A stretch of 64,000 bases of DNA from Chroogloeocystis siderophila 5.2 s.c.1 (GTDB lineage Bacteria > Cyanobacteriota > Cyanobacteriia > Cyanobacteriales > Chroococcidiopsidaceae): NCBI RefSeq assembly GCF_001904655.1, contig NZ_MRCC01000007.1:1-64000 (forward strand), given 5' to 3'. Below the pieces are notes generated by a model. That model saw nothing but the letters and a program-made list of their open reading frames with translations, made no database searches and was not told the DNA's origin. Positions 28,181 through 38,385 of this stretch are shown here, piece by piece. Both the position numbers and the translations under genes were made by a program. The stretch's first letter is position 1, and every line of letters begins with the position of its first letter.

Positions 28181-30640
28181 CTAATATCCCAGATCTTCTG
28201 CTGTTGGTTCTGTAGCAAATTTGCTAGTTTTTGCGTGTAATTGATGACGCGCACTCTTCAAAAGTAAGCGTTGTTCGGCGCGGGCGATCGCCTGATATGT
28301 TACTTCTACCGCATCAGCTTCGACTGAAATTGCCGTAATCCCCCACTCTACCAAGGAATCGATTAATTCGGGATACAAAACAGGTGCCTGACCGCAGATC
28401 GTACAGGGAATGCGTGCTTGTTTCGCTTGTTGAATAATTTGGGCGATCGCGCGCATGACAACCGGATGGCGGGCGTCAAAAGTTGCTAAATTCTCAAAAT
28501 CGCGGTTAACTCCTAGCAGTAACTGCGTTAAATCGTTTGTCCCAATTGAAACGCCTTGGACTCCAGCCGCAACATATTCTGGAAGCAAAAATAACACCGA
28601 TGGCACTTCTGCCATAATCCACAATTGAAACTGCGGAGATTGAGTTAATCCGACTTGTTCAACTCGCTGCCGGCAGAAGACAAATTCTTCTACAGTCCGC
28701 ATAAACGGTAGAAGTAAGTGAATATTATCGTAACCCGCTTGCCGTACCCCTGCTAAAGCGGTGATCTCTAAATCAAATAGTGTTGGGTCTTGCAAATAGC
28801 TGACAATGCTATGATCGCCGGAGCCTGTGGTGATCGCTGGATTTGAAAGTAGTTGAAACTCAGGCGATCGCCAATCGAGCGAGCGATAAATTACTGGTTT
28901 TGGTGCAAAGGCGCGGGCGAACTGCGTAATGTGTTCTTGCCAAAGTTCGAGTAATTCTGGCTGACGCTGTGGCAACCATCCGAGTATCGATTGACCTTCT
29001 AGCATATTTAATACCATAAGCTCAGACCGCAACAAGCCCAAGCCATCTACTGGTAGATTTTGCACTTTATCCAATAGATGCAGCTGACTTAGGTTGAGTA
29101 AAATTTGAGTAGCAATTGGCACAGTACGATTTGTTACAGATTTATCGAATTGTCTGTGGGGCTTATTTGATACGAGACGATCGCCTGTTTTGCGGTTGGT
29201 TGCTGGTAGCAAAGTCATGGGATGTGATCGCGTTTGATGACTTCTCAGACGGTGAATTTTACCTTGATTTCCATCGAGCTCGATTAAATCATTTGTTTGC
29301 AGAATTTGTGTCGCCTTCGCTACGCTGACGACTGCGGGAATTCCCAATTCTCTTGCTAAGATTGCGCTGTGCGAAGTCAACCCCCCGTGTTCGGTGATAA
29401 AGCCCGCAGCGTGTTGTAGTAACGGTAGCCAATCAGGTGTGATCGCTGTTGTGACAACAATAACTCCTGGTGGTAAGTGCGGCGTCTGTTGAGGATCACT
29501 AACAACATATGCAGGTGCAATCGAACGTCCTGGCGCAGCAGCTAACCCTTGCAGCAATAATGCTGGAGACGGCGCAAGCGGTTGAGGGCGGGTTTCTAAG
29601 CCAACTGGAGAATCGCGGTATTGAGTAATCACTAAATGTGGCTCAATGCCTGCGGTTTCTAACGCCCACTCGCACGTGATCGCGGAATGCGTTTCTTGAA
29701 TGAATTTTTGTCCTAGATGAATTAATTGCTGTAAATTGTGTTGCAAGACATATTGTTGCTGTTGTGCAGCATTGAGTAAATAAACTTGCAAGTCATTTTG
29801 GTTGCTCAAAGATGTATGGTGGGTGAATCCTGCTGGTACGGGTAAATTAGTAACACCATACGCAATTGTTTTGTACCCTAGTGTTTGCGATCGCACTGTT
29901 CCCGTTGGATCTACCAAGTAAAAATCGGGGATAACTTCGCCGCGGGCGATCGCAAGCCCTAATCCATAACTTGCTTGAATTTCTAATCTGTCGGGTTGAC
30001 AGTGCAGTATACCAGAGGCGATCGCATTGTGTAATGGCTGCACAAGAAGAGCAACATCAAGTTGCTGTAGATCAATACCAACCCGCCGCCAATAGAATAA
30101 ATTTCTCGCACTAAATAACTGACTCCAAGTTCGCAGCAAGGCTTGGGCGATCGCTGCGGGATGATTATTACTGACTGGCGATTCCAAAGCATTTTGTAAG
30201 TTTTGCGGTATTCCCTCTGGTAAAACAAGATCCGGATGCAAAATGAGTGTTGTCCAACTCTGCGCGGCTGTTGCGATCTTGTGACTCAAATCAACGACTA
30301 AAGATTCTTGCGCGATCGCTTGACGTAACTTTTGTGCGACTTGTTGTAGTTGCTGCCAATCATCGATATTGAGTTGAACATAAGCATCCAGCACACCATC
30401 AGTTGAACTCAAAAACTGCGCTAAAAACGTTCGCCATGCCAGCGATGATACGACAAAACCTGATTTGACCGGAAAACCGCGCTGTCGCCATTGGCTTAGT
30501 TGTAATGCGCGATCACCTACTAAAGTGCGCTGTGAAGGTTGAATTTGCTCCAGCCAGTGTATTTCTTCCACATGTTTAACGTATGATTCGCTTTGGCGAT
30601 CGCGTTCGATGGCGCGATATGAGATCTTCGGTGACGACAT
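28181..30640 (-). CDS. PEP-synthase-like protein with degenerate ATP-binding half
   Basis: 819 residues. The middle phosphohistidine domain (GGLTSHSAILARELGIPAVV) and the C-terminal PEP-utilising domain are intact (IMAEVPSVLFLLPEYV, GVSIGTNDLTQLLLGVNRD, catalytic-type cysteine in PCTICGQAP). The N-terminal PEP/pyruvate-binding half keeps the later FYWRRVGIDLQQLDVALLVQ and ASYGLGLAIARGEV, but the glycine loop reads LVGDRALQL and the VRSSATAED segment is absent, replaced by LILHPDLVLPE. It may thus not bind ATP normally. The ATG at 30640 overlaps the kinase gene by 65 bases; a GTG near 30570, just after the kinase stop, is an alternative start. Confidence 0.85.
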   Translation of the reverse strand: MSSPKISYRAIERDRQSESYVKHVEEIHWLEQIQPSQRTLVGDRALQLSQWRQRGFPVKSGFVVSSLAWRTFLAQFLSSTDGVLDAYVQLNIDDWQQLQQVAQKLRQAIAQESLVVDLSHKIATAAQSWTTLILHPDLVLPEGIPQNLQNALESPVSNNHPAAIAQALLRTWSQLFSARNLFYWRRVGIDLQQLDVALLVQPLHNAIASGILHCQPDRLEIQASYGLGLAIARGEVIPDFYLVDPTGTVRSQTLGYKTIAYGVTNLPVPAGFTHHTSLSNQNDLQVYLLNAAQQQQYVLQHNLQQLIHLGQKFIQETHSAITCEWALETAGIEPHLVITQYRDSPVGLETRPQPLAPSPALLLQGLAAAPGRSIAPAYVVSDPQQTPHLPPGVIVVTTAITPDWLPLLQHAAGFITEHGGLTSHSAILARELGIPAVVSVAKATQILQTNDLIELDGNQGKIHRLRSHQTRSHPMTLLPATNRKTGDRLVSNKPHRQFDKSVTNRTVPIATQILLNLSQLHLLDKVQNLPVDGLGLLRSELMVLNMLEGQSILGWLPQRQPELLELWQEHITQFARAFAPKPVIYRSLDWRSPEFQLLSNPAITTGSGDHSIVSYLQDPTLFDLEITALAGVRQAGYDNIHLLLPFMRTVEEFVFCRQRVEQVGLTQSPQFQLWIMAEVPSVLFLLPEYVAAGVQGVSIGTNDLTQLLLGVNRDFENLATFDARHPVVMRAIAQIIQQAKQARIPCTICGQAPVLYPELIDSLVEWGITAISVEADAVEVTYQAIARAEQRLLLKSARHQLHAKTSKFATEPTAEDLGY

Positions 30641-32804
30641 TCTGGAACCTATTCCACAGTGGAAGTTTCACAATAAAAGTCGCTCCGTGTCCAAATCCAA
30701 CGCTCTTAGCATCAACAGTGCCACCGTGCAATTCTACCAGCTGACGCACAATCGCAAGTCCCAGCCCTAAACCGCTACTTGAGCGCGTCGTTGCGCTTTC
30801 GGCTTGGCGAAAGCGATCAAAAACATACGGTAGAAACTCAGGGCTAATTCCAATTCCTGTATCGCTGACTTGAATTTCCACATAGCGATCAATGCAGTTC
30901 AGTTTAACTTCAACTTCACCGCCTTCAGGAGTAAATTTCACTGCATTTGACAACAGATTCCAAACAATTTGTTGCAAGCGATCACTGTCACCCCAAACCA
31001 ACCCAATTTCCTCAGAAGTCGTAGTTTTGATCTGAATTTTTTTGGCTGCTGCCGTTGGTTGTACAGTATTAATCGCAGCTTCAATAACACCTAATATATC
31101 AATAGAACGCATCTGTAAATGTAACTGACCGCGCATCAAGCGCGAAGTATCTAAGAGATCCTCAATAAGTTGCGTTTGAATTTTCGCATTGCGTTCAATC
31201 ACTTCTAGGGCTTTTGCCTTTTTTGCTTCATCTAATTGACGACTCCGCAATAATTGCACCCAACCGAGCATGGCATTTAAAGGCGTCCGTAGTTCGTGTG
31301 ATACTATAGCTAAAAAGTCATCTTTAAGGCGATTGGCTTCGGCGAGTTCTTTGGCTTGACGGCGTAAAGCAACTTCTAACTCTTTGCGATCCGTAAGGTC
31401 AAGCACAAAAGCAATACAAGTATCTTGACTGCCTTCAATAATTGCACCACCGAGTAAAACCGGAATGCGCTGACCATCTTTGCGGATATATTCTTTTTCA
31501 AAAAGACGACAAGCGCCAGATGTCCTAATTTCTTGACTTGCTAGTTGATCTAAATGCTGATGTTCAGCTGGTGTCAAATGATCCCAACGCAATCCTGCTT
31601 TGAGGTCATTCTGTTCATATCCCACCATGCGTAAAAACGCATCATTGGCTTCAAGAATTTTACCATCTAAATCAGCTGTAATAATGCCGATGATATCGGC
31701 TTCAATCAAGCAGCGAAAACGCGATTCACTCGTCCGCAGTGCGGCTTGCGATTTGTACATTTGGGCGACTGCGCTTTGGGCTACCGTTTTGGCGCGGGCT
31801 TGCGATCGCGTGAGTCCAAACAACACCAAACTGATCGCCACTCCTCCGAAGAAGATGTATGGTGCTAAGCCTGCTTCGGAGGCACTAGCAAACTCAGGAC
31901 GTGTTGTAAAAACTAAACTCCAGGTACGTCCTGCAATATTGATTTGTGTTGTTGTTGTTAAGCTGGGTTGATAGTTCTCGTTCTCCTGATGCGAACGATG
32001 CAGCAAGTTTTCCGGAGTAATTTCAGTGCCATCGTATACTGTAAAATCTACATAGGAATATTGTTTTTCGCTAACAATATCATTGAGTAAGTCATCTGCC
32101 CGAAAAGGGCTATAAATAAATCCTAATAAGGCAGCTTGTCTTTTCTGCACTGTTTTTGTGCTCAAATTGTTTCTGTAAACAGGAAAGTAGATTAAAAAGC
32201 CCGCTTGTTTGTGACTATCAATTTCTTGTATGAGTGTGACTTTTCCAGATGCAGCGGCACTACCTGTGTCCCGCGCCCGTTCCATTGCTGCACGGCGAAC
32301 TTTTTCTGTAAACATATCGAACCCGATTGCGGCTTGGTTTCTGCGGTCTAACGGTTCGAGGTAGATAATTGAATGGTACTCGCTACGCTCGTATTCTGGA
32401 CGAATCGTTAGTTGTATTCCTTGTTGACGCAGTTCGGTGATGAGAGCATCTTTTTGCGCGGATGTCACTTTCACACTAAACCCGATACCTTGAATTCCTG
32501 GATAGCGATCGCGCAGTTCCAATTGTTCTACATAAGCTTGAAAATCAGCGCGAGTCACAGAATCACTCGCTGCAAATAAGCCGCTTCCACTACGTAACAG
32601 CGAAATATACGTATCTAAACGATTTTGGATATCATCTTTAGTACGCTCAACTGCATTGTTAAAGCGCAATTGGTCTTTGGTTCTAGCGGTGAGTGAGACA
32701 TAGTAAGTTGCTATTCCAGTTAGTAGTAAAGTCACTACTAATACAAAATAAGGAATCCAAGGGCGACGTAGTTGATGTAGTTTTGAGGATAAGTGCGGTT
32801 CCAT
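30576..32804 (-). CDS. CHASE-PAS sensor histidine kinase
   Basis: 742 residues. One helix at about 16-34, then an extracytoplasmic CHASE domain (to about 240, LLRSGSGLFAASDSVTRADFQAYV ... PGIQGIGFSVKV), a second helix near 310-330 (YIFFGGVAISLVLFGL), a PAS domain with PAC (about 360-480), HisKA with [12 protein letters not shown] (about residue 503) and HATPase with NAVKFTPEGG, DTGIGISPEF and SGLGLGLAIVR. It reads a small extracellular ligand; no receiver is fused and no regulator gene is adjacent. It runs 65 bases into the start of the PEP-synthase-like gene, so the two are cotranscribed. Its catalytic core is very similar to the REC-PAS kinase at 24391. Confidence 0.92.
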   Translation of the reverse strand: MEPHLSSKLHQLRRPWIPYFVLVVTLLLTGIATYYVSLTARTKDQLRFNNAVERTKDDIQNRLDTYISLLRSGSGLFAASDSVTRADFQAYVEQLELRDRYPGIQGIGFSVKVTSAQKDALITELRQQGIQLTIRPEYERSEYHSIIYLEPLDRRNQAAIGFDMFTEKVRRAAMERARDTGSAAASGKVTLIQEIDSHKQAGFLIYFPVYRNNLSTKTVQKRQAALLGFIYSPFRADDLLNDIVSEKQYSYVDFTVYDGTEITPENLLHRSHQENENYQPSLTTTTQINIAGRTWSLVFTTRPEFASASEAGLAPYIFFGGVAISLVLFGLTRSQARAKTVAQSAVAQMYKSQAALRTSESRFRCLIEADIIGIITADLDGKILEANDAFLRMVGYEQNDLKAGLRWDHLTPAEHQHLDQLASQEIRTSGACRLFEKEYIRKDGQRIPVLLGGAIIEGSQDTCIAFVLDLTDRKELEVALRRQAKELAEANRLKDDFLAIVSHELRTPLNAMLGWVQLLRSRQLDEAKKAKALEVIERNAKIQTQLIEDLLDTSRLMRGQLHLQMRSIDILGVIEAAINTVQPTAAAKKIQIKTTTSEEIGLVWGDSDRLQQIVWNLLSNAVKFTPEGGEVEVKLNCIDRYVEIQVSDTGIGISPEFLPYVFDRFRQAESATTRSSSGLGLGLAIVRQLVELHGGTVDAKSVGFGHGATFIVKLPLWNRFQNVVTEDLISRHRTRSPKRIIR

Positions 32805-33081
32805 GAAGAGTTTGACTCGCGCAAAAGCCTATTTAAGTGGAATTACTTATAAATAAGTTACCAACGGCTTTATGAACTTTTTATAGTATCTATAGTATTC
32901 CTTTTGAGGAGATTACTTCATTTGTGCGATATTTAAGCCATAACAAAATACTCAAAAAATCAGGATTTACAAACTAACACATAAATTTTGCGATCGCGTA
33001 CCTCTAGAGTTGAAACCTCACCTATTGGCATAGTTCTTTGGTTGTATAGAGTTAATTTACCATCAGGTATAAGTTAAATTT

Positions 33082-33567
33082 GTGATAGTTGGAGTTAAAA
33101 AAACTTTGACAAATACCTACTATGTTTCTCCTAGTGACCTAGGAAGTGTCGTCTTTAGGCTCTGTATTGCGCTAATTGTCGGAGCAATCATTGGCTTAGA
33201 ACGCCAACTACGAAAAAAACCGGCTGGCTTACGAACTCATATGCTTGTCAGCTTTGGTTCGGCCCTCTTTGTACTGATTCCACTGCAAATGGGTATTCAT
33301 TCAGACACTCCTGACGCACTCAGCCGCGTGATTCAAGGTATTGCCGCAGGTATTGGGTTTCTTGGTGCAGGCGAGATTCTCCGCGCAACGCGCGATCGCG
33401 ATGGCGAACTTGGAGATATTCGCGGGTTAACTTCTGCTGCGGCGATTTGGGTTTCGGCGGCTTTAGGAGTTGTCGCCGGATGTGGACTATGGCAGCTAGC
33501 TCTAATTAGCGCGGTACTCGCTTTACTTGTTCTCAATGTATTTAAGCAAATTGAACGCCGAATTTGA
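33082..33567 (+). CDS. MgtC/SapB family membrane protein
   Basis: 161 residues. Four or five membrane helices with the family's RLCIALIVGAIIGLERQ (about 28-44) and the motifs RTHMLVSFGSALF, GIGFLGAGEILR and GLTSAAAIWVSAALGVVAG. The proteins are linked to growth at low magnesium and modulate ATP synthase or phosphate and cation balance in other bacteria; the role here is unknown. The start appears to be the GTG at 33082; no ATG is in frame before the first helix. No magnesium riboswitch is recognisable upstream. Confidence 0.9.
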   Translation: MIVGVKKTLTNTYYVSPSDLGSVVFRLCIALIVGAIIGLERQLRKKPAGLRTHMLVSFGSALFVLIPLQMGIHSDTPDALSRVIQGIAAGIGFLGAGEILRATRDRDGELGDIRGLTSAAAIWVSAALGVVAGCGLWQLALISAVLALLVLNVFKQIERRI

Positions 33568-33921
33568 TTGAGACACCTGACAACTAAAGTTGCGGCTTCA
33601 GATACGAAGTTCACCGCTATGAAGTTTTGAATTTTGAATTGAATTAAGTCTTAAACTCAATACTCTTTACGAGTAATACCATTAAATTCTCCTTACTCCC
33701 CTGCTTCCTCTGCTTCCCATTTGTAGTAATCAGGACTTTTACGCAACAGCTACCCCGAACAATCGCGGCTTCATGAGCAGCCGCTTTTTGGAGGGGGTTT
33801 GGGGGGAAGCCCCCAAGTCTTGGTTCCTAAGATTGCGTAAGTCATAGTAATTTTAACGTGAAACGGTATAACTCCTCTGCTTCCCTCCACCAAAAGCTCC
33901 TGAAGCCTCTGCTTCCTCACC
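33568..33921. other. Intergenic region with repeats
   Basis: 354 bases, convergent between mgtC-like and recF. It contains CTCCCCTGCTTCCTCTGCTT copies at about 33695-33720 and again near 33870-33915, and the MITE-like element listed separately. No reading frame. Confidence 0.55.
33734..33843. mobile_element. MITE-like element remnant
   Basis: GACTTTTACGCAA (33734-33746) and TTGCGTAAGTC (33833-33843) are imperfect inverted ends, the left having two extra bases. Between them is a perfect hairpin, TTGGGGG (33799-33805) and CCCCCAA (33810-33816). Ends of the GACTTACGCAA type and the G-rich hairpin are familiar from non-autonomous elements of cyanobacteria. It carries no gene. Target duplication cannot be seen with confidence. 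Confidence 0.45.
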
Positions 33922-35046
33922 TTAGTCGTGCGTTATCTGTCCTGATTCAACGTGGAGAATTTGAGAGGCTTTGAGCCATTGAGCATCAAACGAGCCTAAG
34001 TGCGTAGTTGTAATCAACGTTTGAAAGCGGTCTTGAATGGCATCGAGTAATTGATTTTGGCGGTGAAGGTCGAGTTCGGCTAAGACATCATCGAGTAATA
34101 ATAGCGGTGATTCGCCAACGACTTCTTCAATCAGTTTGAGTTCCGCAAGCTTGAGCGCGAGAACCAAAGTTCGTTGCTGTCCTTGGGAACCATAGGCGCG
34201 CGCGGGTGTTTGATTAATCGTCAACTCAATTTCATCGCGATGCGGACCTACTAAAGTTGTACCTTGGTGCTGTTCGGCGATCGCTCTAGTACCAATTTTT
34301 TCCACAAAAGCTTGTTGTAATCCTTCAGGATTTTCATCCCAAACGACATTAGGGGTATATTTCACCTGTAGCACTTCGGTACTGCCACTAATACTTTCAT
34401 GCCAATTAGCCGCGACTGGAGCCAAAAGCGCGATCGCGCGCGATCGCCTTCTAATGACTCGGATACCAGCGCTGACCAATTGCTCGTTCCAAACTGCTAA
34501 TTCTTCTAAACCTTGATTACCGACTTCTGCACCTTGAATTTTTTTCAACAAAGCATTTCGCTGGCGTAACACTTGGTTATACTGTTGCAAAATATGCGCG
34601 TAGACAGGTTCTAGCTGAATTAACAAAGTATCTAACCAATTACGGCGCTGATCGGGTCCACCACGAACTAAATCGAGATCGAGACTAGAAAACTGGACTG
34701 CATTCAGCGTACCCAAAAAGTCCATTTGTCGCCGCATATTTTCACTGTTGAGCGCAACCGTCCGCCTGCCATTGCGCCGTAGCGTTAACGACAAGTCAGT
34801 AATACCAGTTTGGCGTTCTAATGTCGCGCTAATTCTGCCGATCAATTCTCCATCGCGAATCAAATCGCGATCGCGCGGACTACGATGCGATCGTAATGTT
34901 GCTAGCAGTTCCACCGCCTCTAACAAATTTGACTTACCTTGCGCGTTATTACCTACCAAAATCGTTTTTGGTGCTAAAAAATCAACCCACTGCTCTTGAT
35001 AGTTACGAAACTGCTGTAGATGTAAAGTTTTTAGGTACATAGTCAT
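33922..35046 (-). CDS. recF: DNA repair and replication-gap protein RecF
   Basis: 374 residues. The SMC-like ATPase has the Walker A motif [17 protein letters not shown] (about 32-48), the signature region with [19 protein letters not shown] (near 285) and Walker [17 protein letters not shown]. RecF with RecO and RecR loads RecA at gaps. A second ATG at 35040 ([14 protein letters not shown]) is the more usual family start; the difference is two residues. It follows the PacL-type gene on the same strand by 64 bases, past a short G-rich GAAGCAGGGGG repeat, so cotranscription is possible. Confidence 0.95.
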   Translation of the reverse strand: MTMYLKTLHLQQFRNYQEQWVDFLAPKTILVGNNAQGKSNLLEAVELLATLRSHRSPRDRDLIRDGELIGRISATLERQTGITDLSLTLRRNGRRTVALNSENMRRQMDFLGTLNAVQFSSLDLDLVRGGPDQRRNWLDTLLIQLEPVYAHILQQYNQVLRQRNALLKKIQGAEVGNQGLEELAVWNEQLVSAGIRVIRRRSRAIALLAPVAANWHESISGSTEVLQVKYTPNVVWDENPEGLQQAFVEKIGTRAIAEQHQGTTLVGPHRDEIELTINQTPARAYGSQGQQRTLVLALKLAELKLIEEVVGESPLLLLDDVLAELDLHRQNQLLDAIQDRFQTLITTTHLGSFDAQWLKASQILHVESGQITHD

Positions 35047-35110
35047 TCAGGAAGCAGGGGGCAAGGGGGCTTCAGGTGCTTCAGGAGCAGATAACTGCTA
35101 CTAATCACTC

Positions 35111-37927
35111 CTAGTGTCTTTTGACTATACGAAGGAATAACTTTTCTAATTCGACCCATACAAAGAGTAAGGTACTAAAACCAAAGCAAATTGCGAGTTC
35201 TAATGGACTGAGCCAGAAAGTATCAAAAAAGGCTCTTAGTGGTGGCACATACACCAGCATCAGTTGCAAGATTGCTGTGACGACAACCGCTGCGAGTAAA
35301 TAACGGTTTGAGAAAGGATTTAATTCGATTGTTAATCTTGTGTTAGAACGAACGGCTATTGCATGACCCATTTGTGCTAAACACAAGGTCGTAAATACCA
35401 TTGTTCGCCAAGTTCTAGGATCGCGAGGATATTCAGGTGTATGCGTATGGTAGTAAGCCCATACCATCAAGGTAATCGAAATAATCGCAAAAATAATGCC
35501 GATACGCACCATGTAAAATCCTAGCCCGCGCGCAAAAATACTTTCTCGCGGACTAAACGGAGGGCGTTTCATCACGTCTGGTTCGGCAGGTTCTACTGCT
35601 AAAGCAAGCGCAGGTAAACCATCAGTAACTAAATTCATCCACAAAATCTGTAGTGGACTCAACGGGACGCCACCTAAACCAAGCAATGGCGCAGCGGCAA
35701 TTGTTAAAACTTCGCCGATGTTACTGCCAAGAATGTATTTAATAAATCGGCGAATGTTCGTATAGACAACTCGACCTTCTTCGGTGGCGGCGACAATAGT
35801 TGCAAAGTTGTCATCAAGCAGTACCATGTCACTGGCTTCTTTACTGACATCAGTACCAGTAATTCCCATCGCAATACCGATATCAGCTTGTTTTAAGGCA
35901 GGTGCATCATTAACACCATCACCTGTCATCGCCACAACTCTACCGCGTCGTTGTAGCGCTTGGACAATACGTAATTTGTGTTCTGGGGAAACTCGCGCGT
36001 AAATGCTGACAAGATCAACTTGTTTTTCAAGTTCGGGCTGGCTCATGTGTTCTAATTCTTGACCTGTAAGGACGCGATCGCCTGACTGCGCAATTCCTAA
36101 ATCGGTGGCGATCGCTTGTGCGGTTAATTGGTGATCTCCGGTAATCATTACAGGGCGAATTCCAGCATCGCGACAACGTGCCACAGCTTCGCGGACTTCA
36201 GGACGTGGGGCGTCGAGCATTCCCACTAATCCTAGCCAAACTAATTCGCGCTCGGATGTGTCTTCAGAACCTTCGTCGGGTAACGTGGCAAGTGGCTTAT
36301 AAGCAAAACCTAGGACTCTTAACCCTTTACCTGCCATTGCATTATTTTGCGCGAGAATTTCTTGGCGTTGAGCTTCGGTGAGTGGTATCGAGCGTTCGCC
36401 GCAATGAATTTGAGTACAACGTACTAATGTTAACTCAGGTGAACCTTTTGTAAACATTAAATAAGATCCAGTATTATCAAAAGCCAAAGCATTTTGTGCT
36501 TCGTGCTTGGTACTGCAAATGACGCTCATGCGCTTGCGTTCCGAAGAAAAGGGAAACTCTGCCACACGCGGTAATCGTGCTTCCCATTGGTCTTTTTCTA
36601 TGCCTGCTTTACCCGCAAGCGATAGTAGCGCGCCTTCGGTTGGATCTCCTAGAATAATCCACTGCGATTGTTCTTGCTGTAAAACCGCGTCGTTACACAA
36701 AGCACAAGCGACGAGCAAAGCATGAAGTACCGGATATTCGCTAACTTCGATGTTTTGATTATCTAGCAGAAACTGCCCATGAGGAATATAGCCTTCGCCA
36801 GTGACTTGAAAGTATTTATCGTTAGCATAAACGGCTTGCACCACCATCTTATTTTGTGTCAAAGTGCCCGTTTTATCCGAGCAAATTGTCGTGACACTGC
36901 CCAAAGTTTCGACCGCTGGTAGTTTGCGAATCAACGCTTGACGACGTACCATGCGCTGTGTTCCGAGTGCTAAGGTAACAGTAATGACAGCGGGTAAACC
37001 TTCGGGTACGACAGCAACCGCCATACTCAACGAGACTTCCAGCAATTCATTGAAGTTACCAAAGTCAAGATTTGCTGGGTCGAAATTACTGTTTTGCAGG
37101 ACGCCACCCACGACCACTAAAGCAACTAACACGAGTGATCCACCAACTAGCACATTCCCTAGGTGTGACATCCGCTGTTGCAACGGTGTTGGTTCGCTTT
37201 CTACCGACTGAATCATTGCCGCAATGCGTCCGAGTTCAGTTTGCATCCCTGTACCCGTTACAATTGCCTTGGCGCGTCCTTGGACAACTTCAGTGCCTTG
37301 AAATACCATATTGAGGCGATCGCCGATTCCCGTATTTTCCTGAAGTTGAATATCTGCTTGTTTTTCAATCGCTTGGGCTTCTCCGGTCAGCGCGGCTTCG
37401 CGGACTTGTAAGTTTTGTTCTTCAATCAAGCGCGCATCGGCGGCTAGCTGCACGCCTGCTTCCAAGAGCATAATATCTCCTGGGACAAGTTCTTTGGCTT
37501 CGACTTCAACAATTCTGCCGTCACGGATCACGCGTACTAATGGCGCGGAAAGGCGCTTGAGCGCGGCTAAGGCTTTCTCAGCACGACTTTCCTGCAAATA
37601 GCCAAGGATACCGTTGAGGACTACAATTAAACCAATCGCGATCGCATCTTTGGGAAATTCATTATCCTGCAAGTCTAAAAATGCTGATATAATCGCCACC
37701 GCAATCAGCATCACTAACATGATGTTTTTGAATTGATCGAGAAAAATGACCCAAGAACTACGACCACCCGTTTCTTGCAGTTCATTGAGTCCGTATTTTT
37801 GCAATCTTTGTTGTACTTCTTCCGAGGTTAAACCCGTTGAGCGATCGCTAGCTAATAGCTGTAAAGTCTTATCAACATCCAAGGCGTGCCAAACAGGTGT
37901 TGAATTAGGCAGAGAATGTGCAGACAT
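35111..37927 (-). CDS. Calcium-type P-type ATPase (PacL family)
   Basis: 938 residues. It has the N-terminal cation ATPase domain, the TGEA actuator loop ([14 protein letters not shown]), the phosphorylation site [13 protein letters not shown], and [22 protein letters not shown]. The fourth membrane helix carries [16 protein letters not shown] and the sixth [13 protein letters not shown], which match the calcium-coordinating PEGL and N-x-x-x-D of the SERCA type. It likely exports calcium from the cytosol. The ATG at 37927 gives the normal N-terminus (a typical [12 protein letters not shown]). recF follows; upstream is a 450-base region with no gene. Confidence 0.93.
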   Translation of the reverse strand: MSAHSLPNSTPVWHALDVDKTLQLLASDRSTGLTSEEVQQRLQKYGLNELQETGGRSSWVIFLDQFKNIMLVMLIAVAIISAFLDLQDNEFPKDAIAIGLIVVLNGILGYLQESRAEKALAALKRLSAPLVRVIRDGRIVEVEAKELVPGDIMLLEAGVQLAADARLIEEQNLQVREAALTGEAQAIEKQADIQLQENTGIGDRLNMVFQGTEVVQGRAKAIVTGTGMQTELGRIAAMIQSVESEPTPLQQRMSHLGNVLVGGSLVLVALVVVGGVLQNSNFDPANLDFGNFNELLEVSLSMAVAVVPEGLPAVITVTLALGTQRMVRRQALIRKLPAVETLGSVTTICSDKTGTLTQNKMVVQAVYANDKYFQVTGEGYIPHGQFLLDNQNIEVSEYPVLHALLVACALCNDAVLQQEQSQWIILGDPTEGALLSLAGKAGIEKDQWEARLPRVAEFPFSSERKRMSVICSTKHEAQNALAFDNTGSYLMFTKGSPELTLVRCTQIHCGERSIPLTEAQRQEILAQNNAMAGKGLRVLGFAYKPLATLPDEGSEDTSERELVWLGLVGMLDAPRPEVREAVARCRDAGIRPVMITGDHQLTAQAIATDLGIAQSGDRVLTGQELEHMSQPELEKQVDLVSIYARVSPEHKLRIVQALQRRGRVVAMTGDGVNDAPALKQADIGIAMGITGTDVSKEASDMVLLDDNFATIVAATEEGRVVYTNIRRFIKYILGSNIGEVLTIAAAPLLGLGGVPLSPLQILWMNLVTDGLPALALAVEPAEPDVMKRPPFSPRESIFARGLGFYMVRIGIIFAIISITLMVWAYYHTHTPEYPRDPRTWRTMVFTTLCLAQMGHAIAVRSNTRLTIELNPFSNRYLLAAVVVTAILQLMLVYVPPLRAFFDTFWLSPLELAICFGFSTLLFVWVELEKLFLRIVKRH

Positions 37928-38385
37928 GAAATAGCTCTCGGCAAAGGAGTATAGACATTAATCATAGATTAGCTACTACCTTTGAGCTATGTGTATGGCA
38001 ACTTATCTTCAAAGCATCACTCTAGACTTAGTTCTTTGGCAAGACGGCAAGGTATGCGATCACGATTTAGTCTGGGTGAACTACTTGCAAATTCATGCTT
38101 TGAGTAAAGGGTAAAAATAAATGTAACGTCAAGCCGGTAATTAATTAAGAATAATTACTCCCCACTATCCGTTTCCAAAATTAGCAAGGTGTCATTTCTA
38201 AATTAAAGCTGATTATTTAATGTGTAGTGTTCTTGCTAAACAGTCAGAATTTCTGTTACGCATTTAGCATTAAACTGAGTTCTGTATAGCCAGATTAGTA
38301 CAGGCTGGAGTTTCTTGGGGTGTCTACTCAAATTTTTGTAAATTAAAGCATTCAGGCATTCGGCAAAGGCTTATTTATTGTGTCT
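37928..38385. other. Intergenic region with one tentative 41-codon frame
   Basis: 458 bases between divergent genes. A frame at 37989-38114 (plus) reads MCMATYLQSITLDLVLW, then QDGKVCDHDLVWVNYLQ, for 41 codons. It has no clear ribosome binding site, and I do not recognise it. The rest shows no motif I can name. Confidence 0.45.

Noticed and set aside
33001-33082. Possible magnesium riboswitch before the mgtC-like gene
   Set aside because: I see no M-box or mgtA-leader signature in the 280 bases upstream of the GTG start.
37989-38114. 41-codon frame as a small protein gene
   Set aside because: No ribosome binding site and no resemblance to a known small protein. Not listed as a gene, only noted in the gap entry.
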